This document shows, piece by piece, positions 52,138 to 61,500 of a stretch of 64,000 nt of DNA; the stretch's first letter is position 1; each line of letters starts with the position of its first letter. The notes beneath the pieces are model-generated. The model had not been told where the DNA came from and searched no databases. It saw only the letters and a list, made by a program, of their open reading frames with translations. The stretch is from NCBI RefSeq assembly GCF_009789235.1, contig NZ_WSTB01000001.1:310001-374000 (forward strand). Reading direction: 5' to 3'. The position numbers and the translations under genes are program-made. This DNA comes from Flavobacterium hydrocarbonoxydans (GTDB taxonomy: Bacteria > Bacteroidota > Bacteroidia > Flavobacteriales > Flavobacteriaceae).

Positions 52138-52194
52138 TTCTATTTTACAATGAAGTTCTTACCAGAGAAAAACGTTCTTTTTACCTCCAAAAAC

Positions 52195-55100
52195 TTACTT
52201 TTCTACTTCACCTTCACCAACTTGTACTACCTGCCCTAAATGATTGAGTCGGATTTTTACAATTTGGTTAAAAGCTGAAAGGCTTTTGATCATTTTATAC
52301 GTTTTGTCTTTTAAAATTTTAACATCTTTTATTTCACTCTCTAGATGATGTCTGAATACATAATCCCTTATGCAGCCACCTGCATTTTCAGACTTTGAAA
52401 ATTTCTGAGCACGAAATAAATTCTCACTTATTTTTTTTCTATTCCTCGGATCGTATAAATCAATTTCCCAGGGAACAAAATCTTCCGATGGAAACACAAA
52501 AAGCTCATTGTGTCTTATAGAGGTCACTAAATCCCATCCATTTTCATGCTTTGTTTTAACTAGCGGTAAGCCTTCAGTATATCGAAGCACAATGTCAAAA
52601 AATGAAATTACCTCATCATGAAGATTACCCAAACTGTCCCTATAAAGGGCTAGGTGATGGTTATTTCCGGTACTGATAAAATCGTTGGGAATCGAATTCC
52701 CTTCTTCATCCAGAATTTTATTACCCAGATGATCTCTTTTGAAATGTAAGGCCTTGGTATTAGCGGCTCCCCGTAGGGCCACTCTCTTAATGCAAATCCC
52801 CTTTTCCTTGTTTAGCCAAAGAGGATTCTCGTCGAGATTACCCAAAGCTTTTTGGAAGTCCCCCCCATATTCATTCAGACGCTCTATTAACAATGATTTT
52901 ATTCCCTTGTCTATTATTTTGTCAATTTTTAAACCTGGAGTAATAACTTTTCGGATGCTGTACAGAGGTTCTAGCCAGACTAATTTAACTCGCTCCGGCA
53001 TTGGTTTGTTTTTTTCTACATCAAGATAGATCGGATTTCTGGAAACTGCATTCTTGCCCGTAAAAGCTTTTTTTGTATCGTTATCATTCTCAAGCAGGCG
53101 CTGCATCAAAATTTCACGATACTCTTTTTTGGCTACTTTACTAATTGTTTTAGGTATGAAATTGACATTGACTTTCATTTCTTTCACCGCATATTGTCTT
53201 AATCCACCATAAACAGTTTCTTTATGAAGTGGTCCTCTGGGGTTAAACTGAATTTTTGTTTGTATTCCATACTTGGTCTTAATAAAATTTCTACTGCGGG
53301 CAACTACGATATTCTTTATTTTATAGGAAATCAAAACACCTTCCAACTTATTAATGACCTCGTTTTTAAAATCTTCCATAGGAGACTCAAAATACACCCT
53401 ACCCTCTTTCTCCTTCAGCATGTATTTTGATTCCATAACAGTAAAGGAGTGTTCCCTGTTTACTCCTTGCCCTTTTGAATTGAGTCTTTTTAAAGATTCA
53501 ATATATAACATATTGGTAAAGGCTATAATGATGGCATTCAGGGCAGAATACCGGTAATCACTCAAATTCTTCCAGTGCTTTATTTTGGTCAAATACACTC
53601 CGTTGCTACCTTTTTCCTTTTGAGTTAGCCCCAGGGTATTGTATCGATCCCAATTTATCTCCTTAAGAACATCAACCAAACCCCAATCTCGACGAAGTTT
53701 ATCTGTTATACTTCCCGTAGTAAACGTCAGATGATGACAAACCCCAGATATTTGTTTTTTAATTCTACTGATCATATATTGGTTAGCAATTAACTGCTGA
53801 TCAATAAAAACTTCCGGAATTTCATCATTTCGCAGTAAGAGCTTCCTGCATTTTTCGGCACTACTCACTCCTAAAATCATTTTGACTCTTTCCTGAAATT
53901 GATCAAATTCCCCTGATAATAATTTTCCTTCTAAGAAGGAATAAACAGTATGCATTGCCTGTTCTTTAATGAATTGGTCTTCGCCTATTATTTTATTTGA
54001 AAAACGGTCGTCGAACAAACATGCCTCGGGGATAATCGAGCCAATTGCATACGCAGGTGTATAAAGTAGTGATAAATCTATTGCCCTCCCGGTGTAAAAG
54101 GAAATTCCCTTGCACTCCTCCCATAATTTATAACGGGTAATCTCATCTCTGGTGACAAGATCTAGTGCTAGTTTTTCTTTTAATATTTTTTTAATTCTAT
54201 GATGTTCATTCCTGTTCTTGTCCACAAGTCTGGAAAAGCGGGCTCGTTTTTCCCTACTATTCTTTAACTCACCGGCAATGGCTATTCTAACTTCATCGGG
54301 CGGTCCCATAGCAGGATCAGCACAAATTGCATTGATGATATGAATCAGCTGATTGAGTACCTTTCCCATCACAGGGTTTCTTACCTCACTCCTTTTTAAT
54401 TCAGCGATCTTCTGCTTCAGGGCTCCGTTATGATCACTTGAGAATAATTCAGATTCAGCAGTACCATACCCTGCCCGTAATAAGGCCTGATCATAAGGAT
54501 ATCCTTGTTTTAAATAGGGTAATATTTTTTTAATCGCCCTGGCACTTAAAGAACCATAACCTTGCTCTAGTTTGACACCCAGAAGCAAAACGATATGACT
54601 TTCAGTAAAACCAAATTTACTCACAAGGGTCTTTTTCAGTGTCTTTTCATCTTCTGCTGAATAAAGTAAATGCCACAACTGATAGTAAGGCTGTTTATCA
54701 AAATCATTACCTGTGATACCAGAATCAAATTCCAGAAGCCTGGTGTTGATACCCAAATGCAAAAAAGCTTTATAAAGAATTTGGGTAAGATCGGATGGAT
54801 TTAATTTCAATAGTTGCGACAAATCATATCCCTCCAACAGTAAAATTTGCATAAATACCCTGTAGAACTCACAATTGGTTCTATTACCGGTAACTTTCCT
54901 TAAAAAATGGCCATTACCTCCTGTTGCGAGCCTGCAAAACTTTGTCAGATGCTTTTCACAATAGCTGTCTTTAAATAATAATTCCTTGGCCAGCTGAAAT
55001 TTTGAAGGCAGGCTTAAACCAACAGGTTGCCCACCTTTTGCGTTATGGATAACAATAGCATTTATTGATTTCCAAACCTGAAACTCCTGATGCAATGGAG

Positions 55101-56274
55101 AAGATTTGGGAATCACTTTGTGTCCTTTCTCTAAATCGCACTGACCAATTGTGTGTTTTTTTGATTTTAGTTTTCGCTGGTAAAAAATAATTCTATCACC
55201 TACTTCCCTTTGCAATCTTTCATCTAATTCAGGATAGAATTTTGCCTGGGTTTTCCATATTAAATTAAATTCATTGAGATAATCCTGTCGGCAAAAAACC
55301 TGATTTTTTAATTTTGCATGTGGGTTATATTGAAGCTGCCGTAATAAAAATTGCCCAACTGTTTCCTTATTCAAAAAGAGTTCCTTACTGCCATTGCCGA
55401 TGGCATTGAGATAAAAAATATCCATTTGATGGATTTGATGGTTTATTTCAGCGATAATGTAAACTACTGTTTTTAAATCCAATTCCACCTCCGTAGCTTC
55501 TTTCCTCCACTTATAAAACTGCATTTTCAATGTCTGGACAGCATCACCAAACTGCTCAATATCAATTTTTTTATTATCCTTAAAATACTGTGTTGTCAAG
55601 ATTTTGGATTTTCCTCTGATTTCTTCTAAAACTCCAAAATTTATACACTGGGGATGAAACTGTTGCTGAAAACTTACAATTGCATCTAATTCATTTTGCA
55701 AATCGGAATCATATAAACTTGTCATTATCTGTCTCCCCTGCGCAGTGGAAGAATAATTCTCATATTCTTTTGCCATATTGCTTTGAGAAAAAATACTGTT
55801 CCTACCAGCTTCCCCAATTGGAAAAGTTTGATCTGTTATTCCAAAGGCCCTCTTAGCATTATACCCTCTTTTTTTATTAAGCATCATTAAAACACGCACC
55901 AGATCTTCCTTGGTAACCATCTCTAAAGCTGCTTTGGCTCGAAGTTCATAGGTAGAAAAAGTACTAAAGGGCCCCTTCTCCGCATACACAAAATTATCGG
56001 GAATAAATTTTATTTTTTTGAACATACCCAGCAAAGCCTCACGTCTTAACTTGAAACGTTGCAAATTTCTTCTTGCACCACGACGTAGAGTTCTTTGGGA
56101 ATTAGTTGAAATCGAATTTCCTTTTTTAAAATCCGTTTGCTCAGCGTTAGTGATTGGCACAACCCGAACCCCAGTATTTATAATTGAGGAGATTTCATTA
56201 GTGCTTTGTGCTTCTTCAATAAAGGCCCACCCAATAGAAGTTGTGCTTAAATCAATTCCTATAATTTTCTTCAT
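52195..56274 (-). CDS. cas9: Nuclease-dead type II-C Cas9 (cassette B)
   Basis: 1359 aa, full length, frame intact. RuvC-I keeps Asp8 (GIDLSTTSIGWA). Bridge helix (58-80, RTLRRGARRNLQR) and the KKRGY motif (about 134) are present. All other catalytic residues are lost: RuvC-II Glu is Ala665 (VRIAIAGEL), HNH D-x-[DE]-H is Ala743-Ile-Gly745-Ser746 (YAIGSIIP), HNH Asn is Ile769, and RuvC-III H-x-x-D is Ser910-Ala-Leu-Asn913 (YRYSALNA). Surrounding family residues (YKLWEECKGISFYTG, DDRFSNK) are conserved, so the fold is probably kept. It belongs to a different II-C branch from cassette A, so the two are not recent duplicates. No cas1 or cas2 nearby. A divergent tracrRNA and one crRNA-like unit flank it. 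Confidence 0.95.
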   Translation of the reverse strand: MKKIIGIDLSTTSIGWAFIEEAQSTNEISSIINTGVRVVPITNAEQTDFKKGNSISTNSQRTLRRGARRNLQRFKLRREALLGMFKKIKFIPDNFVYAEKGPFSTFSTYELRAKAALEMVTKEDLVRVLMMLNKKRGYNAKRAFGITDQTFPIGEAGRNSIFSQSNMAKEYENYSSTAQGRQIMTSLYDSDLQNELDAIVSFQQQFHPQCINFGVLEEIRGKSKILTTQYFKDNKKIDIEQFGDAVQTLKMQFYKWRKEATEVELDLKTVVYIIAEINHQIHQMDIFYLNAIGNGSKELFLNKETVGQFLLRQLQYNPHAKLKNQVFCRQDYLNEFNLIWKTQAKFYPELDERLQREVGDRIIFYQRKLKSKKHTIGQCDLEKGHKVIPKSSPLHQEFQVWKSINAIVIHNAKGGQPVGLSLPSKFQLAKELLFKDSYCEKHLTKFCRLATGGNGHFLRKVTGNRTNCEFYRVFMQILLLEGYDLSQLLKLNPSDLTQILYKAFLHLGINTRLLEFDSGITGNDFDKQPYYQLWHLLYSAEDEKTLKKTLVSKFGFTESHIVLLLGVKLEQGYGSLSARAIKKILPYLKQGYPYDQALLRAGYGTAESELFSSDHNGALKQKIAELKRSEVRNPVMGKVLNQLIHIINAICADPAMGPPDEVRIAIAGELKNSREKRARFSRLVDKNRNEHHRIKKILKEKLALDLVTRDEITRYKLWEECKGISFYTGRAIDLSLLYTPAYAIGSIIPEACLFDDRFSNKIIGEDQFIKEQAMHTVYSFLEGKLLSGEFDQFQERVKMILGVSSAEKCRKLLLRNDEIPEVFIDQQLIANQYMISRIKKQISGVCHHLTFTTGSITDKLRRDWGLVDVLKEINWDRYNTLGLTQKEKGSNGVYLTKIKHWKNLSDYRYSALNAIIIAFTNMLYIESLKRLNSKGQGVNREHSFTVMESKYMLKEKEGRVYFESPMEDFKNEVINKLEGVLISYKIKNIVVARSRNFIKTKYGIQTKIQFNPRGPLHKETVYGGLRQYAVKEMKVNVNFIPKTISKVAKKEYREILMQRLLENDNDTKKAFTGKNAVSRNPIYLDVEKNKPMPERVKLVWLEPLYSIRKVITPGLKIDKIIDKGIKSLLIERLNEYGGDFQKALGNLDENPLWLNKEKGICIKRVALRGAANTKALHFKRDHLGNKILDEEGNSIPNDFISTGNNHHLALYRDSLGNLHDEVISFFDIVLRYTEGLPLVKTKHENGWDLVTSIRHNELFVFPSEDFVPWEIDLYDPRNRKKISENLFRAQKFSKSENAGGCIRDYVFRHHLESEIKDVKILKDKTYKMIKSLSAFNQIVKIRLNHLGQVVQVGEGEVEK

Positions 56275-56373
56275 CTTTCAAGAATTAATTTTTAAATTTA
56301 AGCAAAATAAAATTATTTAATTTCCTGAAAAAGATCCTTTTCAAAATAATATTTTTATTGTACTATTGCCATA

Positions 56374-56456
56374 CAATTTTGAAGCAATTCACAATAAGGA
56401 AGATTCCGTTGTGAAAACATTCAAAGCGGCCTTCAAAAATAAGGTCGCTTTTTTTA
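56374..56456 (+). ncRNA. tracrRNA of cassette B
   Basis: About 83 nt, divergent from cas9 B. The anti-repeat CAATTTTGAAGCAATTCACA is followed by the nexus AAGGAAGATTCC, GTTGTGAAAAC and a terminator. This is the Flavobacterium II-C tracrRNA layout. A TACTATTG -7-like element at 56361-56368 sets the start near 56374. The anti-repeat matches the single repeat at 52064. Confidence 0.88.
56425..56456 (+). terminator. tracrRNA B terminator
   Basis: AGCGGCCTT pairs with AAGGTCGCT (one G-T) around a seven-base loop, then seven T. Confidence 0.88.
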
Positions 56457-56799
56457 GTTATGATTTTAGCAAATAACTACCTCAAGAGTGCTGATTCCCC
56501 AAAATACAAATAAAACAGTATTTAGTCCTTTCATACTTCGGATATAGTTCATCCAGTAAATTAAACCTGTTTCTTTACCGCATTTATTTAACTCTAAAAA
56601 GACATTAATCCGCAGTGCCACCTTAGGAAGCCTAGAGGTAAAACTTTACGCCACCCAAACAATAAAGGCAGGATTAACAAAAGCAAACCCATAGAGTCAG
56701 TTCGGCTGTATGAAAATGCTGATTTCTTTGCAAAACAATAAAACAATATGGCAAAAATTTATATTTTTATTTTCAGAATAATTATCAGGTAGAAATAAA
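56457..56799. other. Gap upstream of YegP-like gene
   Basis: No second RNA or open frame that I can support. Composition is less AT-rich around 56600-56690, which may be decayed coding sequence. Confidence 0.35.
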
Positions 56800-57159
56800 A
56801 TGGAAAAATTTATAATTACAAGAATGGCAACTGGGGAATTTGAATTTGTACTCAAAAATGAAAATGACCTGATTATTTTAAAGAGTCTTCCTTACATGGA
56901 AAAAGCCAACTGCTACAACGCGATAAACAGAGTAAAACTGTATTCTCAAAAAGAAGACAGATTTGTAAAAAAAGAGAACCCAACTGGGAAATACTACTTC
57001 AATATAAAGGGAGGCAATGGGCTCGTAATTGCAATAAGCAGATTGTATGATAATACCCAGGAGAGAGACATTGAGATTCAATACGTAAAGACTATTGCTC
57101 CACATACGGCAATAATAGATCAGATGACTTACAAAATAAATTGTAAAAAAAACAAGTAG
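56800..57159 (+). CDS. YegP-like (DUF1508) protein
   Basis: 119 aa with two repeats of the DUF1508 fold; first begins KFIITRMATGEFEFVLKNEN with YMEKANCYNAI, second KYYFNIKGGNGLVIAISRLY. The first repeat has lost the canonical G-x-x-LL-S segment. Family function unknown. It is the only intact gene between tracrRNA B and PcfJ relic copy 2. Confidence 0.7.
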   Translation: MEKFIITRMATGEFEFVLKNENDLIILKSLPYMEKANCYNAINRVKLYSQKEDRFVKKENPTGKYYFNIKGGNGLVIAISRLYDNTQERDIEIQYVKTIAPHTAIIDQMTYKINCKKNK

Positions 57160-57375
57160 TACTTTAGATCTGTATTTCCATTTTTTGCTGTATAATGCTA
57201 AAAAAACATCTCCATTTAGGTTGTATTGTTTCTTTCAACAAAACTTCTAATTGTTTTAAATTACCATTTGTTTGCTTATAATATAAGCGCTGCGTAATCT
57301 AAGAATAGGAAAAAGAAAATTTCTCTATTTTTTAATTCCACTACCTTATTATGTCTTTACAAACTGCTATAAATT

Positions 57376-57492
57376 TCCCCTTTCCAAATCAAAATAGCCC
57401 AATATCGTGGTCTAAAAAATAATAACTCACCTCATCATAAAATTATTTTGAGTCTCACTAAAAAAGACTGTAGCAAATTCGGTAAAGAATAA
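57376..57492 (+). pseudogene. PcfJ-like relic, copy 2 (3' end only)
   Basis: Matches the last 110 bp of copy 1 at 49232-49342, sharing for example GGTCTAAAAAATAATAA (GGTCTGAAAAATAATAA in copy 1) and CTCATCATAAAAT. The homology continues past the stop into a decayed hairpin. Together the copies bracket an 8-kb block holding cassette B. Confidence 0.75.
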
Positions 57493-58613
57493 AAAGAAAA
57501 ACTGAGTAAAAAACCAAAAAAAAACTAAATTCGATATTTCTCCTTAGCATTTTAAGCAGATTAATTTAAACTTCAAGAATTAGACAAAACTTAACTCCAA
57601 ATTGGTAAGGATCATTTTTCACCTTATAACAATGGTGAATCTTCAATATAAAAAAAATACTATTGTCGATGATATATCAAAGAGTTAAGTTATAATTGGT
57701 ATTTTTAACCTTTGACACTAGTATTTTGTATTGTTTTGACATTTATCATCCATCAGGCCGCTCTTTTAATTTACTACTGCCAATTCAGACCCTATTCTTT
57801 AGAATACTTGCTGTGCACAAAATAATACCTAAAACAGGTTTTAAATCTAAAAAAGGGCAATCATGATGTTACAACATAATACGAATTACTGATGTAGTGA
57901 AGCCTTTTTTAACTATTTGCTGAAAAGAGCAAAAATGTTAAAATAAGATAATTTTCTGTGTATTTTGATTTTACAAATTTATTTTAAGTATCTTTATTAT
58001 AAGATAAATAGGTGATTTCCTCTCATTAGGAATTTATTAAAACACAATGGGAGCCATGCTTTTAGAGAGCTGACGAAATACAATAGCCCTGTAACAAGTT
58101 ACAAATAACTATCAATCAGTAAATTACGTATTAAAAAAAAGGAACATATTAACTACCACCGAGAATATGATGATTTTTTTCACTAAAACCTAGTAGGATT
58201 TTGAAATAAAATATGCGCTGTAAAAAAAATAAAATTTGCCACTGCATTTTTTGTGGTAGCGTACTGAAGTAGAAAAATAAGTATTAAGGATACCACCATC
58301 TTAATTGTTTTTTTATTGTATTGCGTTCTAACAATACAATCTAGTCATCAGCAGCCCTGGTAATGGCCGGGCACCTTATAACGATAAATGTTCGCAACAC
58401 CATGAACATTTTTTTTATCAGATTATGCCCCTACCAATATCCCTTAATTACAGGTGTTGGTATCAAGAAATTATACAATTAGCAAAATCTAAACAGGATT
58501 TTAAAATTACTATCGAGTTCTAAAACATATTTTAAATTTTAATCGGCCGTTTCTCAAGATTCTTGAACTATTTATTATTTTTTACAACACTTTACTTCTA
58601 AAATCTACAGATT
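57493..58613. other. 1.1-kb gap with no supported gene
   Basis: AT-rich. A short stretch around 58340-58400 is more balanced in composition and may be a leftover coding piece, but no frame is convincing. No terminator or tRNA seen. Confidence 0.4.
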
Positions 58614-58703
58614 ATGAATCTAAAATTACTCGTAAATGATTCTTTTTTAAGCCTTACTGCTTCAGAGAAAATGCTACTTCAGGGAAAAGCAAAAAAAAAT
58701 AAG

Positions 58704-60620
58704 ATGACCCGGTGGCTATGTCTGATTTTACTGCTTTGTACTGCCTATGCCAACGCTTTACAGTATTATTCCATAGCTTGCGGATCCGGGGGTACAGCCG
58801 CTATATGGTCGCGTACCTCCGGCGGGGCAATTACAGGGACCATTCCCGGAGCCGCAGACGATGTCTTTATAGAAGGAGGATTTACCGTTAGCAGTAATCT
58901 CACTTCGTATGCTGTTGAAGGCTTGATAGATGCAACGACCTATTATTTTAGAGTGTGGTCAGCAAACGGAACTTGCAGTACAAGTACGTTAAGCTCAAAT
59001 GTGATATCTATAGTTGCGGGTTCACCTACTAACATAACCTGGCAGGGATCATGGCCGGGAGGTATTGCACCAACTGCAGCCGATAATATTGTATTTGATG
59101 CTCCCTATTCTTCTACTGGAGATGTAAGAGCTTGTTCCTGTGTGGTCAATTCAGGTGGGGATATTCAGATCAATGATGGACAAACCCTGAAGGAGATCAA
59201 TGCCATTACAACTAGTGCTACTATGACATTTAAGAATAATGCCACCTTATTGCAGACGACCAATGTACAGAATACAGCCAATATTATATACGAAAGGGTA
59301 ACATCAGTGCGAAAATTCGATTTTACGCTTTGGTCATACCCGGTTCAGGATCAAAAGCTCTTTGATTTTTCTCCCAATACCTTATCCGATAAATACCCCT
59401 CCTATATAGGAACAGGCTGGACTACCGAAAACAGACAAGATGTGATGAAAGTGGGGAAAGGGTATAATAGTAGAGGATCCCAGGGTCACACCAGTACAGT
59501 AAAATCAGACTTTTTAGGAGGATTTGACGGTATCCCGAATAATGGAGACCTGACAAGTGACCAAACCATTCTGTCAGGAAGATTTTATTTGATAGGCAAT
59601 TCATATCCATCAGCCATAGATGCTGATGCTTTATTGGCAGACAATAGTACAATTCTGGACGGTACCGTTTATTTCTGGACAAACAATACAGGACTCACGC
59701 AAAACGGAAACGTTTACTCCTACGCTACTAATGACTATGCTTCTTACAATGGTGTAGGCGGTGCCGCAGGTTCAGCAGGAGAAACACCTTCAGGTTACAT
59801 CGCAGCGGGTCAGGCTGTTTTTGCCAAAACCATTGCCGATGGCTCTGTTGTTTTTAATAACGGTATGCGTGTAGATGGAGGTCTAAATAAAAACGGTCAG
59901 TTCTTTAAACCAAAGAAAGCTAAAAAAACAGCCATAGAGAGAAGCCGTATCTGGCTCAATATGACCAACGATGGAGGAGCTTTCAAACAAATCCTAATCG
60001 GTTATATTACGGGTGCTACCAATGGTTATGAAACAAAATACGATGGAGTCACTACCAATGCCCACGCTTATGTAGATTTTTACAGCATTTGCGAAGACAA
60101 AAATCTGGTTATTCAGGGAAGAGCTATTCCGTTTGAAGAGTCGGACTCGGTACCCCTTGGTTATCGTTCCTCAATTGAAGGTTCCAGCAGTTTTGATATT
60201 ACTATTGCCAACTCAGACGGCGTGTTGGCCAACCAGGACGTTTTCCTTGAAGACAAATTAAGTGGCACTTTCCATGATTTAAGAGCCTCTAAATATACCT
60301 TCACAACAATGAACGGAAACTTTAAACACCGTTTCATATTACACTTTACAAATAAATCTTTGGATGTGGATGATTTTAAAAAACTCGATGAGGGTCTTGT
60401 AGTGACTGTAAATAAGCAAGTAATTAAAGTATTTAGTGAAAAAGACCCTATAAGTTCCATTCGACTATTTGATTTGACCGGCAAATTAATTTATACCAAG
60501 GAAAAAATAGACGCGAAAGAGTTCTCGATTTTGAATTTGCATTCCAGTGAACAGACATTATTAGTCAAAGTTGGTCTGGAGAACCAAGGAGTTGTAAATA
60601 AAAAAATAATTTTTAATTAG
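58704..60620 (+). CDS. Secreted T9SS-type protein, apparently collapsed from a larger adhesin
   Basis: About 638 aa from ATG 58704, which gives a good signal peptide (MTRWLCLILLLCTAYANA); an ATG 90 bp earlier is less likely. Early residues form a short beta domain, then an abrupt jump into an FN3-like piece (VEGLIDATTYYFRVWSANG), as after an internal deletion. The middle (230-430) is a beta-rich module found in T9SS cargo; the C-terminus (VNKQVIKVFSEKDPISSIRLFDLTGKLIY...) is a type A sorting domain. Exported through T9SS; likely surface protein. Confidence 0.8.
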   Translation: MTRWLCLILLLCTAYANALQYYSIACGSGGTAAIWSRTSGGAITGTIPGAADDVFIEGGFTVSSNLTSYAVEGLIDATTYYFRVWSANGTCSTSTLSSNVISIVAGSPTNITWQGSWPGGIAPTAADNIVFDAPYSSTGDVRACSCVVNSGGDIQINDGQTLKEINAITTSATMTFKNNATLLQTTNVQNTANIIYERVTSVRKFDFTLWSYPVQDQKLFDFSPNTLSDKYPSYIGTGWTTENRQDVMKVGKGYNSRGSQGHTSTVKSDFLGGFDGIPNNGDLTSDQTILSGRFYLIGNSYPSAIDADALLADNSTILDGTVYFWTNNTGLTQNGNVYSYATNDYASYNGVGGAAGSAGETPSGYIAAGQAVFAKTIADGSVVFNNGMRVDGGLNKNGQFFKPKKAKKTAIERSRIWLNMTNDGGAFKQILIGYITGATNGYETKYDGVTTNAHAYVDFYSICEDKNLVIQGRAIPFEESDSVPLGYRSSIEGSSSFDITIANSDGVLANQDVFLEDKLSGTFHDLRASKYTFTTMNGNFKHRFILHFTNKSLDVDDFKKLDEGLVVTVNKQVIKVFSEKDPISSIRLFDLTGKLIYTKEKIDAKEFSILNLHSSEQTLLVKVGLENQGVVNKKIIFN

Positions 60621-60687
60621 AATTACATCAAACTAAGACACTAGTATTGGAACAAAAAAACAACTGCAATGTTTTTTTCCTTACTAA

Positions 60688-60806
60688 TTGGTGGTTTAAA
60701 AATTTATTATTATATTTGGAAATCACTTTCATAAATTTTATTATTTAGATTAGTGTAATCAATAGTATGAAGCCGTCTCAAAATAAAATTTGAGGCGGCT
60801 TTTTTA
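60688..60806 (+). ncRNA. Second orphan small RNA
   Basis: Promoter TTG (60688-60690)-N20-TATATTTG (60711-60718), start near 60725, and a terminator at 60771-60807, giving about 80 nt. No coding frame inside. It could instead be an attenuated leader, but no gene follows. Same promoter layout as the RNA at 51598. Confidence 0.5.
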
Positions 60807-60807
60807 T
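60771..60807 (+). terminator. Terminator downstream of T9SS protein gene
   Basis: AGCCGTCTCAAA pairs with TTTGAGGCGGCT (one T-G pair), then TTTTTTATC. It ends the small RNA and probably read-through from 58704. Confidence 0.85.
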
Positions 60808-60984
60808 CAGATTTTAAATTGTAATTTTAACTTGCGGACAATTATCGCTACTGAACCCACATAAGCCATTAATCCGAGTTTGATCGCATCTTTGAGAAAT
60901 ATCATAAAGTTAACATTCTTATATTTTTAAAATACTACAAAACCAATAATCCATAATTCTCGATATAAAAGCAATAATAGAGAC

Positions 60985-61500
60985 TTCCAGAGGGGGTGCA
61001 ATTATGGCAGTCGATAAGGAAATAACCATAATGTATTAGAATATTGGGAAACGTATTTTTGAGGAACAACAGCAAGGGAGAGAAAGGGCAGATCATGGCA
61101 CTTATCTAATTAAATATCTTCCTGAAAAATTACAGCCTGAGTATAGTAGTGGATTTTCAGAAAGAAATTTGGAGTGGTATCGGCCATTTTTCCGGACTTT
61201 CCAATTTCGGACTCACTTTAGACGCAATTGAGCTGGACACGGTATAAAATCTTATTATAAATTGATAACCACGAAAAAAGTGAGTTCTATATTGCTGAAA
61301 GTGTAAAAAATAATTGGACTTCGAGTCAGTTGGAACGTCAATTAAAAAGCAGCTTATACGAACACCTTTTAATGAGCAGTGATAAAGAAAGCGTACTGGC
61401 CCAGTTGCAAAAAACAAAAAATTGCCTTCAGATGCCCGAGAAATTATAAAAGACCCAATGTTCGGAGTTTTTAGGATTAAAACCTGAAACATTCATTAAA
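60985..61500 (+). pseudogene. DUF1016 (YhcG-type) nuclease relic
   Basis: Frame pieces: stop, then NIGKRIFEEQQQGRERADHG, SGFSERNLEWYRPFFRTF, then after shifts RQLERQ-like and REIIKDPM-like segments. At least three frame breaks. DUF1016 proteins are PDDEXK-type nuclease-related, often in defence or mobile islands. Confidence 0.75.

Noticed and set aside
52000..56500. A CRISPR array at either cas9 locus
   Set aside because: Only one repeat-like unit was found per locus and no second copy at spacer distance on either side; cas1, cas2 and csn2 frames are also absent.
60807..60905. 32-aa minus-strand hydrophobic peptide (MIFLKDAIKLGLMAY...)
   Set aside because: Too short to support, with its end running into the terminator; no upstream promoter seen.
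61157..61492. Minus-strand 111-aa frame
   Set aside because: It lies antisense to the DUF1016 relic and shows no family resemblance.
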